DNA from: CAYNTG01 sp964400105
Lineage (GTDB): Bacteria; UBP14; UBA6098
Assembly: GCA_964400105.1 (NCBI GenBank)
Contig: CAYNTG010000005.1
Location: 1 to 53,993 of the forward strand
Direction: 5' to 3'
Length of the DNA stretch: 53,993 bases
The notes below the pieces were generated by a model. The model had not been told where the DNA came from. It saw only the letters and a list, made by a program, of their open reading frames with translations, and made no database searches. Shown in pieces: positions 28,410-35,695 of the stretch; the first letter of the stretch is position 1, and each line of letters starts with the position of its first letter. The translations under genes were made by a program, and so were the position numbers.

Positions 28410-30155
28410 ATGAATGAGCTTCGCACACTAAAAAAATATATCTTAAAGTATAAGTGGTTCTTTGTAGGCGGCTTTTTTACGCTTATTTTCGTCGATGGTT
28501 TCCAGCTTATCATCCCGCGCATTGTGAAGGCCGTGATCGACGGACTTACCTATGGAACCGCGAACAACGACATGCTTCTAAAGTATGCCTTGTTTATCAT
28601 TCTCATATCACTAGGGATCGGCTCGATGCGCTTTCTGTGGCGGTTCCTCATTATCGGGGCGTCGAGGAGGATAGAGTTCGATATTCGCAACCGGTTCTAT
28701 CGCATCCTGCTCACACAAAGCGTCGGGTATTTCAACAAGACGAAGGTCGGCGATCTCATGGCTCTGGCCACCAACGACCTTCAGGCAGTTACGATGATGA
28801 CCGGCATCGCTATCGTCGCCGCCTTCGATGCCGTATTCATGCTCATAGCGAGCGTCACAATGCTGGCGCTTCTCGATTGGAAATTAGCATTATTTGTTTT
28901 TATCCCGATGCCAATACTGTCCTTTGTTATAATAAAATTCGGAAAACAGCTTCACGACCGTTTCAAGAAGGTTCAGGAGAGCTTCTCATCGCTCACAGAA
29001 AACGCCAGAGAGACCTTCTCCGGCATTCGCGTGATAAAGGCCTATGTCCAGGAGCAGGCTGAAGCGGAGAATTTCAAGGTCAAGAATTCCGATTATCGCG
29101 AGAAAAATATGTTCCTCGTGAAAATATCTGGACTTTTCGATCCGCTTATCGGACTCATCATAGGAATTAGTTTTGGAATAGTGATCCTGCTCGGAGGAAG
29201 TCGCGTTATTCTCGGAAATATGTCGATGGGCGATTTCGTCGCGTTCAACGCATATCTCGGTTTGGCGATCTGGCCGATGATTGCCACCGGATGGATCACA
29301 AATCTCTACCAGCGCGGCAAGGCTTCGATGGGAAGGGTGAACAAGGTTATGGATCTCGAGCCGGAAATCGAGGAAATTGAAAATCCAGTTGTGCTCGAAG
29401 ATATTAAGGGCGAGATCGAGTTCCGTGGTCTAACATTCGATTACGGCGACGGCACAGGACCGGTGCTGAACGGCCTTTCCCTCAAAATAAAAGCGGGCGA
29501 AACAGTCGCGATAATAGGCCGCACCGGCAGCGGAAAAACAACGCTTTTAAGACTTATTCCGCGACTTTTCGATGTCGGGGAGGGAACGCTTTTCATCGAT
29601 GGCCACGATATCAAAACGCTCGCCCTCGAACCACTTCGCAAACAGATCGGAACGGTGCCGCAGGATTCGTTCCTATTCTCGGATACGATCATGGATAACA
29701 TAAAGTTCGGCAATCCCGAAGCCACCGACGAAGAGGCAATCGAGTGCACGAAGATAGCCCGTATCCACGACAACATCCTCGAATTCGCCCAGGGTTACGA
29801 CACGATGTCCGGGGAGCGGGGGATTACCCTTTCCGGCGGCCAAAAACAGAGGATCGCTATCGCGAGAGCGCTTATGGTGAACCCTCGAATCCTCATCCTC
29901 GACGACGCCTTTTCCGCCGTCGATACGGAGACCGAGGAAAATATACTCGAAGGACTTCGAGAGTTCATGAAGGGGAGAACCTGTATCCTTATCAGTCATA
30001 GAATCAGCACGGTCAAAAACGCGGATCATATATTCGTTCTCGACAAGGGCAAGATCGTCGAGCAGGGAACGCACGAACAACTTCTATCCACGAAGGGAAT
30101 TTACGCCGATATCGACCGAAGACAACAGCTCGAGAAGATGCTCGAAGAAAAGTAG
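28410..30155 (+). CDS. ABC exporter half-transporter with degenerate Walker B (heterodimer partner A)
   Basis: The 581-residue protein has an N-terminal type IV ABC exporter membrane domain (six helices, about 15-310) and a C-terminal ATPase: Walker A GRTGSGKTT, signature LSGGQKQR, Walker B ILILDDAFSAVD. The catalytic Glu after Walker B is replaced by Asp (LDDAFS instead of LDEATS). In heterodimeric exporters such as TM287/TM288 and BmrCD one subunit carries exactly this kind of change. The next gene has the canonical Glu, so the two very likely form one exporter. Substrate may be a lipid or drug; not readable from sequence. It begins 143 bp after the efflux terminator, so it has its own promoter. 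Confidence 0.9.
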   Translation: MNELRTLKKYILKYKWFFVGGFFTLIFVDGFQLIIPRIVKAVIDGLTYGTANNDMLLKYALFIILISLGIGSMRFLWRFLIIGASRRIEFDIRNRFYRILLTQSVGYFNKTKVGDLMALATNDLQAVTMMTGIAIVAAFDAVFMLIASVTMLALLDWKLALFVFIPMPILSFVIIKFGKQLHDRFKKVQESFSSLTENARETFSGIRVIKAYVQEQAEAENFKVKNSDYREKNMFLVKISGLFDPLIGLIIGISFGIVILLGGSRVILGNMSMGDFVAFNAYLGLAIWPMIATGWITNLYQRGKASMGRVNKVMDLEPEIEEIENPVVLEDIKGEIEFRGLTFDYGDGTGPVLNGLSLKIKAGETVAIIGRTGSGKTTLLRLIPRLFDVGEGTLFIDGHDIKTLALEPLRKQIGTVPQDSFLFSDTIMDNIKFGNPEATDEEAIECTKIARIHDNILEFAQGYDTMSGERGITLSGGQKQRIAIARALMVNPRILILDDAFSAVDTETEENILEGLREFMKGRTCILISHRISTVKNADHIFVLDKGKIVEQGTHEQLLSTKGIYADIDRRQQLEKMLEEK

Positions 30156-30223
30156 TTTTCTTTACGACCTAATTTGCGAAGTGAATAGCATCATGATGTT
30201 AAAAGCAACTTTTAAAGGATAAC

Positions 30224-32401
30224 ATGCCTCACGGTCATTCATACGAGGATTTCCACGAGGAACAGAAGCTCGGCAAGGTCTACGATTCGAACCTTGTGAA
30301 GCGGCTGATGGTATTCGCAAAGCCGTATTTGAAATGGATCGTTTTGGCGATAGTCGTCGTGCTTTTCCTCTCGGCGTTTCAGATCGCACAGCCGTATATC
30401 ATGAAGATCGGGATCGACCGATATATAATATTCAACAATGCAAAGCTCGATCTTTCCGACACGACGGAGAGCGTCGTCATGAGGGTTCGGGAGAAATACG
30501 ACGAAGAACTACTTCCGCTCGCAGAGGAGGGGTGGTTCCTCTTCGACGCGAAGGAACTGGATCAGAAAATCACCGCTCAACTCGAAGAGCTTGGACTGCT
30601 CGGAAGAGAAAAATACTACATCATCGAAACCTCGAAGATCGAGGGCGAGTCCGCCGATTCGATACGTGCGATAATCGAGCGGCATCGAGAGAAGATCGAA
30701 GCGACGGCGATTCCGGGGACGTTTATCCTGAGCTACTCGAATCTCCGCGAGATGCCGCCATCGGACATCGGCAGGCTTCGCGGAAGGGACAGGAAAGGGA
30801 TTCTTTACATCGGTTTAATTTATATTCTCGTGTTAATCCTGGCGTTTTTCGCACAATACGGACAGATTTACCTGATAACATGGATCGGTCAAAACATCCT
30901 TTTCGATATCCGAAACGTGCTTTACAAGCACCTTCAGCGGTTATCGCTCAAGTTCTACGACAGCAACCCGGTTGGCCGTCTGGTAACCCGGAGCACAAAC
31001 GACGTGAACGTCCTCAACGAGATGTTCACGAGCGTTTTGATCAATCTTTTCAGCGATCTTTTCAAGTTGATCGGCATCTCGGCGATGCTTCTCATTATGA
31101 ACTGGAAGCTCGGGCTGCTTATTTTGGCGCTTGCACCGTTTATCATGGCCATAACGCTTCTTTTCCGCATAAAGTTCCGCGCAGTATATCGAGAGGTGAG
31201 GACGAAGATCGCCCTCATAAATGCCACGCTCTCGGAACATTTCAGCGGGGTCATGGTTATCAAGGTTTTCGCCCGCGAGAGGGAGAATATCCGCCGTTTC
31301 AAGGAGAAAAATTTCGAGTATTACAAGGCTAATATGCGCCAGATTATCGTTCATGGTCTTTTCTCGCCGATCATCATCCTTTTCAGGAATGTCGGTTTGG
31401 CGCTCGTTCTATGGTTCGGCGGAGGACAGGTCGTGCAAAACCTTTTGCCGCTCGGTTCACTCGTCGCGTTTTTGAGCTATATCGAGATGTTCTTCCAGCC
31501 AATTAACGCACTCGCGGAAAAGTTCAACATAATGCAAGCCGCGATGGCCAGTTCGGAGCGCATCTTTCAGATCATGGACACCGAACCGGACGTCGTCGAT
31601 CCGAAGAATCCGACGGTCATCGATCACGTAAAGGGCACCGTGAAATTCGACGGCGTATGGTTTGCATATAAACGCCTCTCCGACGATTCCGATTGGGATT
31701 GGATTTTGAGGGATGTTAGTTTCGATGTGCCTTTGGGCGAATCGGTGGCGATAGTCGGCGAGACCGGTGCCGGCAAAACGACGATTATATCGCTTCTTTC
31801 GCGATTCTACGATGTCCAGAAAGGCAGCATCGAGGTCGATGGAGTTGATATACGCGAATGGGATATATCGAGGCTCCGAAAACATATCGGCGTGGTGCTT
31901 CAGGACGTCTTCCTTTTCGCGAGGGATATAAAGAGCAATATCCGTCTCAACGATATGAATATCGACGACGGGAAGGTTCGCGAGGTCGCACGCATCGTGA
32001 ACGCAGACAAATTTATCGAAAGACTTCCACAAAAATTCGACGAGCCGGTTGCCGAGCGCGGAAGCACGCTCTCCGCAGGCCAACGTCAGCTCCTGTCTTT
32101 CGCCCGTGCGCTCGCATTCGATCCTTCGATTCTCGTCCTCGACGAGGCCACTGCAAATATCGACACCGAAACCGAGCAGCTAATCCAGGAGGCCCTCTGG
32201 CACTTGATGGAGGGCAGGACGAGTCTCGTTATCGCACACCGCCTTTCGACGATACAGCACGTCGATAGAATCCTCGTGATGCACAAAGGCCGACTCATCG
32301 AGGAGGGCAACCACCAACAGCTACTCGCAAAGAACGGAATCTATTTCAAGCTATACCAGCTCCAGTATAAGGGCCAGGAGATAGAAATCCCACTCGATTA
32401 G
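30224..32401 (+). CDS. ABC exporter half-transporter with canonical ATPase and large insertion (partner B)
   Basis: The 725-residue protein has the six-helix exporter domain and an ATPase domain: Walker A GETGAGKTT, signature LSAGQRQ, Walker B ILVLDEATANID with the catalytic Glu. LSAGQRQLLSFARAL resembles the consensus-site subunit of TM287/288-type heterodimers. An insertion of about 130 residues (about 68-195) separates TM1 and TM2 and would face the periplasm. It is charged, probably helical, and missing in its partner. AAAGGA precedes the ATG. The insertion could hold a substrate or interact with another periplasmic protein; this is inference. Confidence 0.9.
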   Translation: MPHGHSYEDFHEEQKLGKVYDSNLVKRLMVFAKPYLKWIVLAIVVVLFLSAFQIAQPYIMKIGIDRYIIFNNAKLDLSDTTESVVMRVREKYDEELLPLAEEGWFLFDAKELDQKITAQLEELGLLGREKYYIIETSKIEGESADSIRAIIERHREKIEATAIPGTFILSYSNLREMPPSDIGRLRGRDRKGILYIGLIYILVLILAFFAQYGQIYLITWIGQNILFDIRNVLYKHLQRLSLKFYDSNPVGRLVTRSTNDVNVLNEMFTSVLINLFSDLFKLIGISAMLLIMNWKLGLLILALAPFIMAITLLFRIKFRAVYREVRTKIALINATLSEHFSGVMVIKVFARERENIRRFKEKNFEYYKANMRQIIVHGLFSPIIILFRNVGLALVLWFGGGQVVQNLLPLGSLVAFLSYIEMFFQPINALAEKFNIMQAAMASSERIFQIMDTEPDVVDPKNPTVIDHVKGTVKFDGVWFAYKRLSDDSDWDWILRDVSFDVPLGESVAIVGETGAGKTTIISLLSRFYDVQKGSIEVDGVDIREWDISRLRKHIGVVLQDVFLFARDIKSNIRLNDMNIDDGKVREVARIVNADKFIERLPQKFDEPVAERGSTLSAGQRQLLSFARALAFDPSILVLDEATANIDTETEQLIQEALWHLMEGRTSLVIAHRLSTIQHVDRILVMHKGRLIEEGNHQQLLAKNGIYFKLYQLQYKGQEIEIPLD

Positions 32402-32442
32402 CGCCGGATGGCAAGCGCCACAGGCTGGCTGAAGATAGACGC

Positions 32443-32471
32443 TTGACAGAAGGCGAACGAAGAATTATTTT
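32443..32471 (+). promoter_or_regulatory. Sigma70-type promoter before the gap
   Basis: TTGACA (32443-32448) and TATTTT (32466-32471) with 17 bases between. It lies 42 bp after the ABC gene and directly ahead of the short ORF that begins ATGACAGAA before and again after the gap. It probably drives the flavodoxin-like gene if the gap is small. Confidence 0.5.
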
Positions 32472-32528
32472 ATTTTTATCATGACAGAACAAAACCAAAA
32501 CCCCGCAAAAAACCCGACGCAGAGCGTC

Positions 32529-32628
32529 NNNNNNNNNNNNNNNNNNNNNNNNNNNNNNNNNNNNNNNNNNNNNNNNNNNNNNNNNNNNNNNNNNNNNNNN
32601 NNNNNNNNNNNNNNNNNNNNNNNNNNNN
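32529..32628. other. Assembly gap (100 N)
   Basis: The 55 bases before the gap (32474-32528) are identical to the 55 bases after it (32629-32683). This is the mark of two contigs that overlap by one assembly k-mer but were scaffolded apart. The true gap may be zero or negative, or the 55-mer may be a repeat that broke the assembly. Confidence 0.95.
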
Positions 32629-32635
32629 TTTTATC

Positions 32636-32746
32636 ATGACAGAACAAAACCAAAACCCCGCAAAAAACCCGACGCAGAGCGTCCGGAAAGACGCGCCCAC
32701 GCGTGAGAGGCGGTGCGGGCGGAAAAATGGCAATGGTGATTTATGA
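32636..32746 (+). CDS. 36-residue ORF overlapping the flavodoxin-like gene
   Basis: An ATG at 32636 opens a 36-residue frame starting MTEQNQNPAKNPTQSV and rich in Arg, Lys and Asn. Its TGA overlaps the ATG of the next gene (ATGA, 32743-32746). The same start is also present before the gap. It may be a leader or the start of a longer gene joined wrongly at the gap. No domain is recognised, and no strong ribosome site is visible, so confidence is low. Confidence 0.3.
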   Translation: MTEQNQNPAKNPTQSVRKDAPTRERRCGRKNGNGDL

Positions 32747-33297
32747 AAATACTTTTCATCTCAGGTAGCCCAAGAAAGAAAAGCAACACAGACTATCTTT
32801 TGAATCACATGCTGAATTTGACTGATGGAGAGTTCATAAAACTTTCTGATTATGCTATTGAGCCATGTAGATCCTGTTGGGCCTGCTTAAAAGGGGGCTC
32901 GTGCGTCATCAAAGATGACATGCAAACTATAATCGTACCCAAGATATTAAAAGCAGACGCTTTGGTTATCGGCAGCCCTGTGTATTTCAATAACGTTACT
33001 GCACAGTTGAAGTCATTTATGGACCGAACTTGGTCACTTAGAGGAATGTTGAGGAACAAAATAGGAGCTGCTGTTGTTGTCGGCCGCAGGTATGGCGCCG
33101 AAAGTGCCATTACGGCTATTAACTCATTTTTCCTAAAACATGAGATGATTGTTGCTAACCCTGGTGTCTCAGGCATCGCTTTTAAACAAGAAGAGATAAA
33201 GGACGATTTGGAATCGTTGGAAGCTGCTACGAAACTGGTAACAAGACTCTTAGAACTTTGTGCTTTATCTAACAACTTGAAAAGAAAAGATATTTGA
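32743..33297 (+). CDS. Flavodoxin-like NAD(P)H-dependent oxidoreductase (iron-sulfur flavoprotein type)
   Basis: The 184-residue protein has a flavodoxin-like fold: FISGSPRKKSNTDYL at the FMN phosphate loop, CRSCWACLKGGSC (a compact Cys cluster C-x2-C-x2-C-x5-C) with KDDM, then VIGSPVYFNNVTAQLKSFMDR. This set is typical of the NADPH-dependent FMN reductase and Isf-like proteins, where the cysteines may bind a [4Fe-4S] cluster. It would transfer electrons through FMN. The gene is AT-rich compared with the ABC genes upstream, so it may have a different history, or the scaffold join at the gap may be wrong. Confidence 0.85.
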   Translation: MKILFISGSPRKKSNTDYLLNHMLNLTDGEFIKLSDYAIEPCRSCWACLKGGSCVIKDDMQTIIVPKILKADALVIGSPVYFNNVTAQLKSFMDRTWSLRGMLRNKIGAAVVVGRRYGAESAITAINSFFLKHEMIVANPGVSGIAFKQEEIKDDLESLEAATKLVTRLLELCALSNNLKRKDI

Positions 33298-33406
33298 GGC
33301 TACCGAAAAAGATGTTATCACGCCTGTTGGCGGTATAGCACTACGTTTTCCCATCCTCCACATAGGAACGAATAACCGGCGCTTCGCGTCGTTCATTATT
33401 TAAAAT

Positions 33407-33610
33407 TATAATTTGGTCGTAGGGGCGACCCGGTGGGTCGCCCGTGTGTGGTGAACAGCGATTTTCGCTAATCCGGCAAACGGGTCAACCACCGGTTGAC
33501 CCCTACGAAATGAAAATTTGAAACGCCGTAGGGGTCGTTCGCGAACGACCCGAAGACAGCGGGCGGTTCACGAACCGCTCCTACGAAATGATAATTTGGC
33601 CGTAGGGGAA
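33407..33610. repeat. Cluster of REP-like palindromes
   Basis: Four different palindromes lie in a row: GGGCGACC/GGTCGCCC (33423-33443), GGGTCAACC/GGTTGACCC (33482-33502), GGGTCGTTC/GAACGACCC (33532-33551) and GCGGTTC/GAACCGC (33563-33578). They are separated by a shared spacer of the type CTACGAAATGAAAATTTG then CGTAGGGG. The frame is conserved while the stems vary in sequence yet stay paired, as in REP/BIME-like repeats. Confidence 0.75.
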
Positions 33611-33825
33611 GGGGAAATTGGCTCCGGGGTTCGAGAGAATCGAAGAAAAATCAGGGGAAATCAAAATAGACTTCTGGGAAATGACAAAGAAGTCGGGGGA
33701 ATCTTGACAGAAGTCGGGGGAACCAAGATTATTTATCGGGTCGGTGTTAGGCATAAGGTTGTAACTATCTATCACATTCGTCATCGCAGGGAAGCGTATC
33801 GCAGATAAACGGATTTATAAAGCCT

Positions 33826-34014
33826 CGATTGGGCGATTGACGCGACCAAATAATAGATCGACGCGCTCTTCTAAAGAACTGACGCCGTCGATCTGGCAAT
33901 TGATTTAACCGATTGGACGCTTGACGCTATCGATCAGGTAATTGACCCGACCGATTGTGTAATTGATGCCGTCGATCATTGGATTTAAGCAGTCGATCAG
34001 TGGTCGCATCTGAA
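33826..34014. repeat. Eroded 21-bp tandem repeat, nine units
   Basis: Units begin at 33826, 33847, 33868, 33889, 33910, 33931, 33952, 33973 and 33994. Six share CGATY at the start and ATTGA or a variant in the middle; units two and three are worn but keep the exact length. Read on the plus strand in one frame the units give heptads such as DWAIDAT, DLAIDLT, DWTLDAI, DQVIDPT and DCVIDAV, with four stop codons between. No ribosome site or start was found. It looks like a decayed repeat-protein gene or a repeat of codon-length period. Confidence 0.7.
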
Positions 34015-34062
34015 TCAATTGGCCAATCGGAAGAATCAAGCGGCCTACCGAAAATACCGAGT

Positions 34063-34461
34063 TTAATCGACCTGTTTTATCGGATATTTTTCACGATATT
34101 CTTTATAGGACATGCCATGGGATTTGACGTGAAATGGCATTCCCTTGGAACCGGAACTCATGGCTTTTCCACAGATCTGGCATACCTCGTTTCCGTTTTC
34201 GTCGAACTGCTTGCCAGTTCTTTTTTTCGGTTGCTTTTTCTGAAGTTTCGGCGTTCTTGTAACCGTCTTACGGATCTTTGTTTCAGCAACGATCTTTGCT
34301 TGTTCGGGTTTCTGTCGTTTCTCTCCAACAACATATAAAACCTTCTCGAAATTCTTCGATGATAGATTTTTAAGGACCCCATCGAACCTATCCAGCAACT
34401 CAATTTCCTTGCCGTCGAGTTCGATAATAAAATCTCCCACCGTCACCTTGAGCATTGCCAT
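34063..34461 (-). CDS. MucR/Ros-like zinc-finger protein
   Basis: The 132-residue protein ends in a zinc-finger segment of the Ros/MucR type: CQICGK, then FHVKSHGMSYKEYREKYP, with C-x2-C and H-x3-H spacing. The N-terminal half is a small beta-rich domain (about 1-55) followed by a basic Lys-rich linker, a possible DNA-binding tail. AAGGGAG precedes the ATG. MucR proteins bind AT-rich promoters in Alphaproteobacteria; the match to the finger is clear, but the rest is not like classical MucR, so this is a relative with unknown targets. No operon partner. Confidence 0.7.
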   Translation of the reverse strand: MAMLKVTVGDFIIELDGKEIELLDRFDGVLKNLSSKNFEKVLYVVGEKRQKPEQAKIVAETKIRKTVTRTPKLQKKQPKKRTGKQFDENGNEVCQICGKAMSSGSKGMPFHVKSHGMSYKEYREKYPIKQVD

Positions 34462-34840
34462 TTTTTCTCCCTTCTTTTCTTTTTAGAATTAAATACAATA
34501 TAAGATGTGTTTTACACTAAATCAAGTTAAAAACGGTTTTTCAATTATGTAACATATTGTATGTATTTAGAAATTAGTTGAAAAATGGGCATTAAGGCTT
34601 TCTTTCCGGAGTTCGAACAACCACGAAAGGAGATCGACAATCGGGCTATCTATATTTGCGGCCTCAAAGACAATCCCAAAGTGGCTCTCCGTCGCAACGG
34701 CCGCTCCGGTCGCGGCTTTCTGGCCACGAGCGGCTGGGTAATATTGAATGTGCCGAGGTTCGGGGGCGGGAAATCGCCGCCGCCGCCATTTTTAAGCGCT
34801 TGCAGGTTCCGCTTCGTTTGTATATCTTTTTACAAGATTC
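34462..34840. other. Intergenic region with no clear gene
   Basis: The 5' part is AT-rich and includes the minus-strand gene's leader. From about 34585 several frames are open for 80-115 codons on both strands, but none has a ribosome site or recognisable protein sequence, and their residue make-up (many Arg, Ser, Pro) looks like out-of-frame translation. It may be the worn 5' part of the small ORF at 34841. Confidence 0.5.
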
Positions 34841-34999
34841 GTGGACACGACACCCGCGAAGCCCTCGCCAGAGCTTATGCCTGCGCCGGTGAAAAATTAC
34901 TCCAATGCCGAGGCGGTCGGCAAAGCGATTGAGAACGAGGAAGACGCGAAGATGTTCCTCGACGACCTCGAAAATGGTCACTGGTTCGGCATCCGATAA
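34841..34999 (+). CDS. Small ORF upstream of the HELGH membrane protein
   Basis: A frame open from 34796, with possible starts GTG 34841 (52 residues) or ATG 34877 (40 residues), gives a protein-like sequence: VKNYSNAEAVGKAIENEEDA and then FLDDLENGHWFGIR. Codon use fits a helical acidic small protein better than the overlapping frames. Its TAA lies 31 bp before the next gene, in the same frame. No ribosome site is visible. It may be a true partner of the membrane protein or the end of a truncated gene. Confidence 0.4.
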   Translation: MDTTPAKPSPELMPAPVKNYSNAEAVGKAIENEEDAKMFLDDLENGHWFGIR

Positions 35000-35029
35000 T
35001 TCCAAAAACCGGTCGAAACGGATAGCATA

Positions 35030-35614
35030 TTGGTCGAAGATTTTCTATCAAAATCGCGAGAATGGGCGGAGGGACGTCTGCCGATTCTTCGCGGTTTGCT
35101 TCTGCTGTTTTTCCTGATAATCTGGATACGGCACCTCGCCGATCCGATGTTCAGCAGCATTTTTAAGGGTTTAAACCTCGGAATCCACGAGCTTGGGCAT
35201 TATATCTTCATGTTTTTTGGTGAATTTCTTCACATGGCCGGTGGAACGATAGCACAGCTCGCCGCGCCGATAATCTCGATTTTCATGTTCCGACGCCAGC
35301 ACGATTATTTTGCAATCGCCGCGTGTTTCGGATGGCTTTCGACGAATTTCTACGATGTCGCGCCCTATGTCGCCGATGCCAGAGCCATGGCCTTACCGCT
35401 TGTAACGCCTTTTGGCGGGGAGGCTATGCACGATTGGCATTATCTTCTCGCAAAACTACACATCCTCGATTGGGACATGGGTCTCGGCAAATTCAACCGC
35501 GTGCTCGCCTTTATCTCGATGGCGATTTGCCTTATCTACGGCGGCTGGCTGGTCTATATCATGATCAGGACATTTCGTCTCGAAAAGATGGCCGAATACG
35601 ATCCGAACGAATAG
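35030..35614 (+). CDS. Membrane protein with HELGH metalloprotease-like motif
   Basis: The 194-residue protein has four to five membrane helices. After the first comes GIHELGHYIFMFFGEFLHMAGGTIAQL: HELGH is an HExxH zinc motif inside a membrane region, as in site-2 (M50) proteases, though the protein is small and I see no clear third ligand (a distant DW or D near the C-terminal helices could serve). I have seen the pattern H-E-x-G-H then FG, GG, Q, P in uncharacterised membrane proteins, so it may be its own family. The start is TTG at 35030 with only a weak ribosome site; confidence in the start is low. A terminator follows. Confidence 0.65.
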   Translation: MVEDFLSKSREWAEGRLPILRGLLLLFFLIIWIRHLADPMFSSIFKGLNLGIHELGHYIFMFFGEFLHMAGGTIAQLAAPIISIFMFRRQHDYFAIAACFGWLSTNFYDVAPYVADARAMALPLVTPFGGEAMHDWHYLLAKLHILDWDMGLGKFNRVLAFISMAICLIYGGWLVYIMIRTFRLEKMAEYDPNE

Positions 35615-35642
35615 CTTTACCAGCCATTTTACATAATAAAAT

Positions 35643-35672
35643 GGAGGCGGCATGTAAAAACCGCCTCCGTTT
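35643..35672. terminator. Bidirectional Rho-independent terminator
   Basis: GGAGGCGG (35643-35650) pairs with CCGCCTCC (35661-35668). The stem has GTTTT on its right and, read from the other strand, ATTTTATTA on its left. It sits between the convergent HELGH gene and the giant secreted-protein gene and can stop both. Confidence 0.85.
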
Positions 35673-35695
35673 TGCATCGGGATTTATCGAATCAC

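Larger units (their letters stand above)
33298..34062. other. Repeat-rich non-coding region
   Basis: No intact gene is visible. The stretch holds a cluster of palindromes (33407-33610), a short direct repeat AGAAGTCGGGGGAA (two copies, about 33689-33724) and an eroded 21-bp tandem repeat (33826-34014). A minus-strand frame at 33581-33784 is probably chance. Confidence 0.7.

Noticed and set aside
30334..31332. 332-codon frame within the second ABC gene
   Set aside because: Out-of-frame shadow of a clear ABC exporter gene.
33581..33784. 67-codon minus-strand ORF with repeated SPDF
   Set aside because: The repetition reflects the short direct repeat in the DNA; no start signals, and it extends into the palindrome cluster.
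33826..34014. CRISPR array
   Set aside because: The units are contiguous 21-mers with no unique spacers and no cas genes.
34585..34932. 115-codon plus-strand ORF and the opposing 113-codon minus ORF
   Set aside because: Neither has a ribosome site or protein-like composition; the small frame at 34841-34999 fits better.
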